From: Bacteroidota bacterium
Lineage (GTDB): Bacteria; Bacteroidota; Bacteroidia; Chitinophagales; LD1
Direction of reading: 5' to 3'
NCBI GenBank assembly: GCA_018267355.1
Contig: JAFDYP010000502.1
Location: 1-5,178 of the forward strand
DNA: 5,178 bases
The notes under the pieces were generated by a model, which ran no database searches, was not told the origin of the DNA, and saw only the letters and a program-made list of their open reading frames with translations. The translations under genes were made by a program, and so were the position numbers. Shown in pieces: positions 4,798 through 5,178 of the stretch (positions are counted from its first letter, which is position 1; each line of letters starts with the position of its first letter).

Positions 4798-5178
4798 CTA
4801 TCTCGTCCAGGTACCGGAGCAGGTATAGGTATTACCATTGGTAGAGTCTACGATGGTATACTGTATAGACAAAACACCACCGGCATACGAGCCGCTGCCG
4901 GATATATACTGGCGCGTGGGAGCATCGGGCTGCTGTAGCAGCACGGTCAGATTGTTTCCCCGGCAGGTAGCTGTGACACTATTGAGAAAGAAGCTATTGC
5001 TCAGGTGAGACAAGTAGACCTGATCGTACTGAGACGGTGACACGAGAACGGATGCAGTGTATGAACGCGATCCTGATGCACTGCCGGATACACTTTCAGA
5101 GACTGTGTAGTTTTGATATATGAACTTTGCCCTGCTCAGGGTATTGCAGTCAGAGCCTTCATATCCGCCTCTGCAGGA
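4798..5178 (-). CDS. C-terminal part of probable secreted protein with EGF-like motif, partial
   Basis: The minus strand is open from the right edge (5178) through 126 codons to a TAG at 4800-4798; the N-terminus is outside the window. The visible part begins SCRGGYEGSDC, the C-terminal half of an EGF-like module (CxxGYxGxxC, Cys at visible residues 2 and 11). A link LSRAKFIYQNYTVSES follows, then a Ser/Thr/Gly-rich beta-type domain of about 100 residues with two further Cys (visible residues 72 and 120) and a strand-rich end, GGVLSIQYTIVDST...YTCSGTWTR. From memory, Chitinophagaceae genomes encode many lipoproteins with this order: lipobox, short Cys-rich EGF-like stretch, '(S/M)RAKFxGxYxxxE' link, then a beta domain. 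A lipobox upstream of the window is therefore expected. The GTG at 5043-5041 is internal, not a start, because the frame stays open and family-like upstream of it. Confidence 0.72.
   Translation of the reverse strand, partial: SCRGGYEGSDCNTLSRAKFIYQNYTVSESVSGSASGSRSYTASVLVSPSQYDQVYLSHLSNSFFLNSVTATCRGNNLTVLLQQPDAPTRQYISGSGSYAGGVLSIQYTIVDSTNGNTYTCSGTWTR

Overview
The window reads as a chromosomal segment of a Bacteroidota bacterium, most likely Chitinophagales/Sphingobacteriales-like. This is an inference from four things: no gene has a Shine-Dalgarno-like leader; -7 boxes of the Bacteroidota form TAnnTTTG lie upstream of two genes; the SWIB protein with a lysine/alanine/proline histone-H1-like tail is of a type common there; and the two surface lipoprotein-type genes at the right end are typical of that group. 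Base composition is moderate, with frequent ATA, GTA and CTA codons in all genes, and nothing looks recently imported.

Layout, left to right. Positions 1-348 (minus) hold the N-terminal 116 codons of a phytanoyl-CoA dioxygenase-like Fe(II)/2-oxoglutarate oxygenase that runs off the left edge. A strong intrinsic terminator (379-416) separates it from a small SWIB/MDM2-domain protein with a basic repeat tail (433-828, minus). A 269-bp divergent intergenic region carries a likely promoter and a leader hairpin for mgtE, a CBS-gated Mg2+ channel/transporter (1098-2426, plus). After a 213-bp gap with a possible 39-codon small ORF come a classical short-chain dehydrogenase/reductase with a GTG start (2640-3446, plus) and, after a degenerate CTTTGCG-type intergenic repeat, a YffB-like ArsC/Spx-family thioredoxin-fold protein (3600-3947, plus). 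The right end has a DUF4397-type lipoprotein (4101-4796, plus) facing the C-terminal 126 codons of a probable secreted protein with an EGF-like CxxGYxGxxC motif (4798-5178, minus); their stop codons are one base apart.

The genes do not form an evident pathway. They look like independent housekeeping or cell-envelope genes, each with its own spacer, and I see no mobile element, CRISPR array, RNA gene or phage signature. I do not see a clear new biological system. The most checkable points are an exact 30-bp tandem duplication inside the SWIB tail, the CTTTGCG-type repeat upstream of the yffB-like gene, the mgtE promoter with a hairpin at the predicted transcript 5' end, the possible small ORF before the dehydrogenase, and the tail-to-tail lipoprotein pair.
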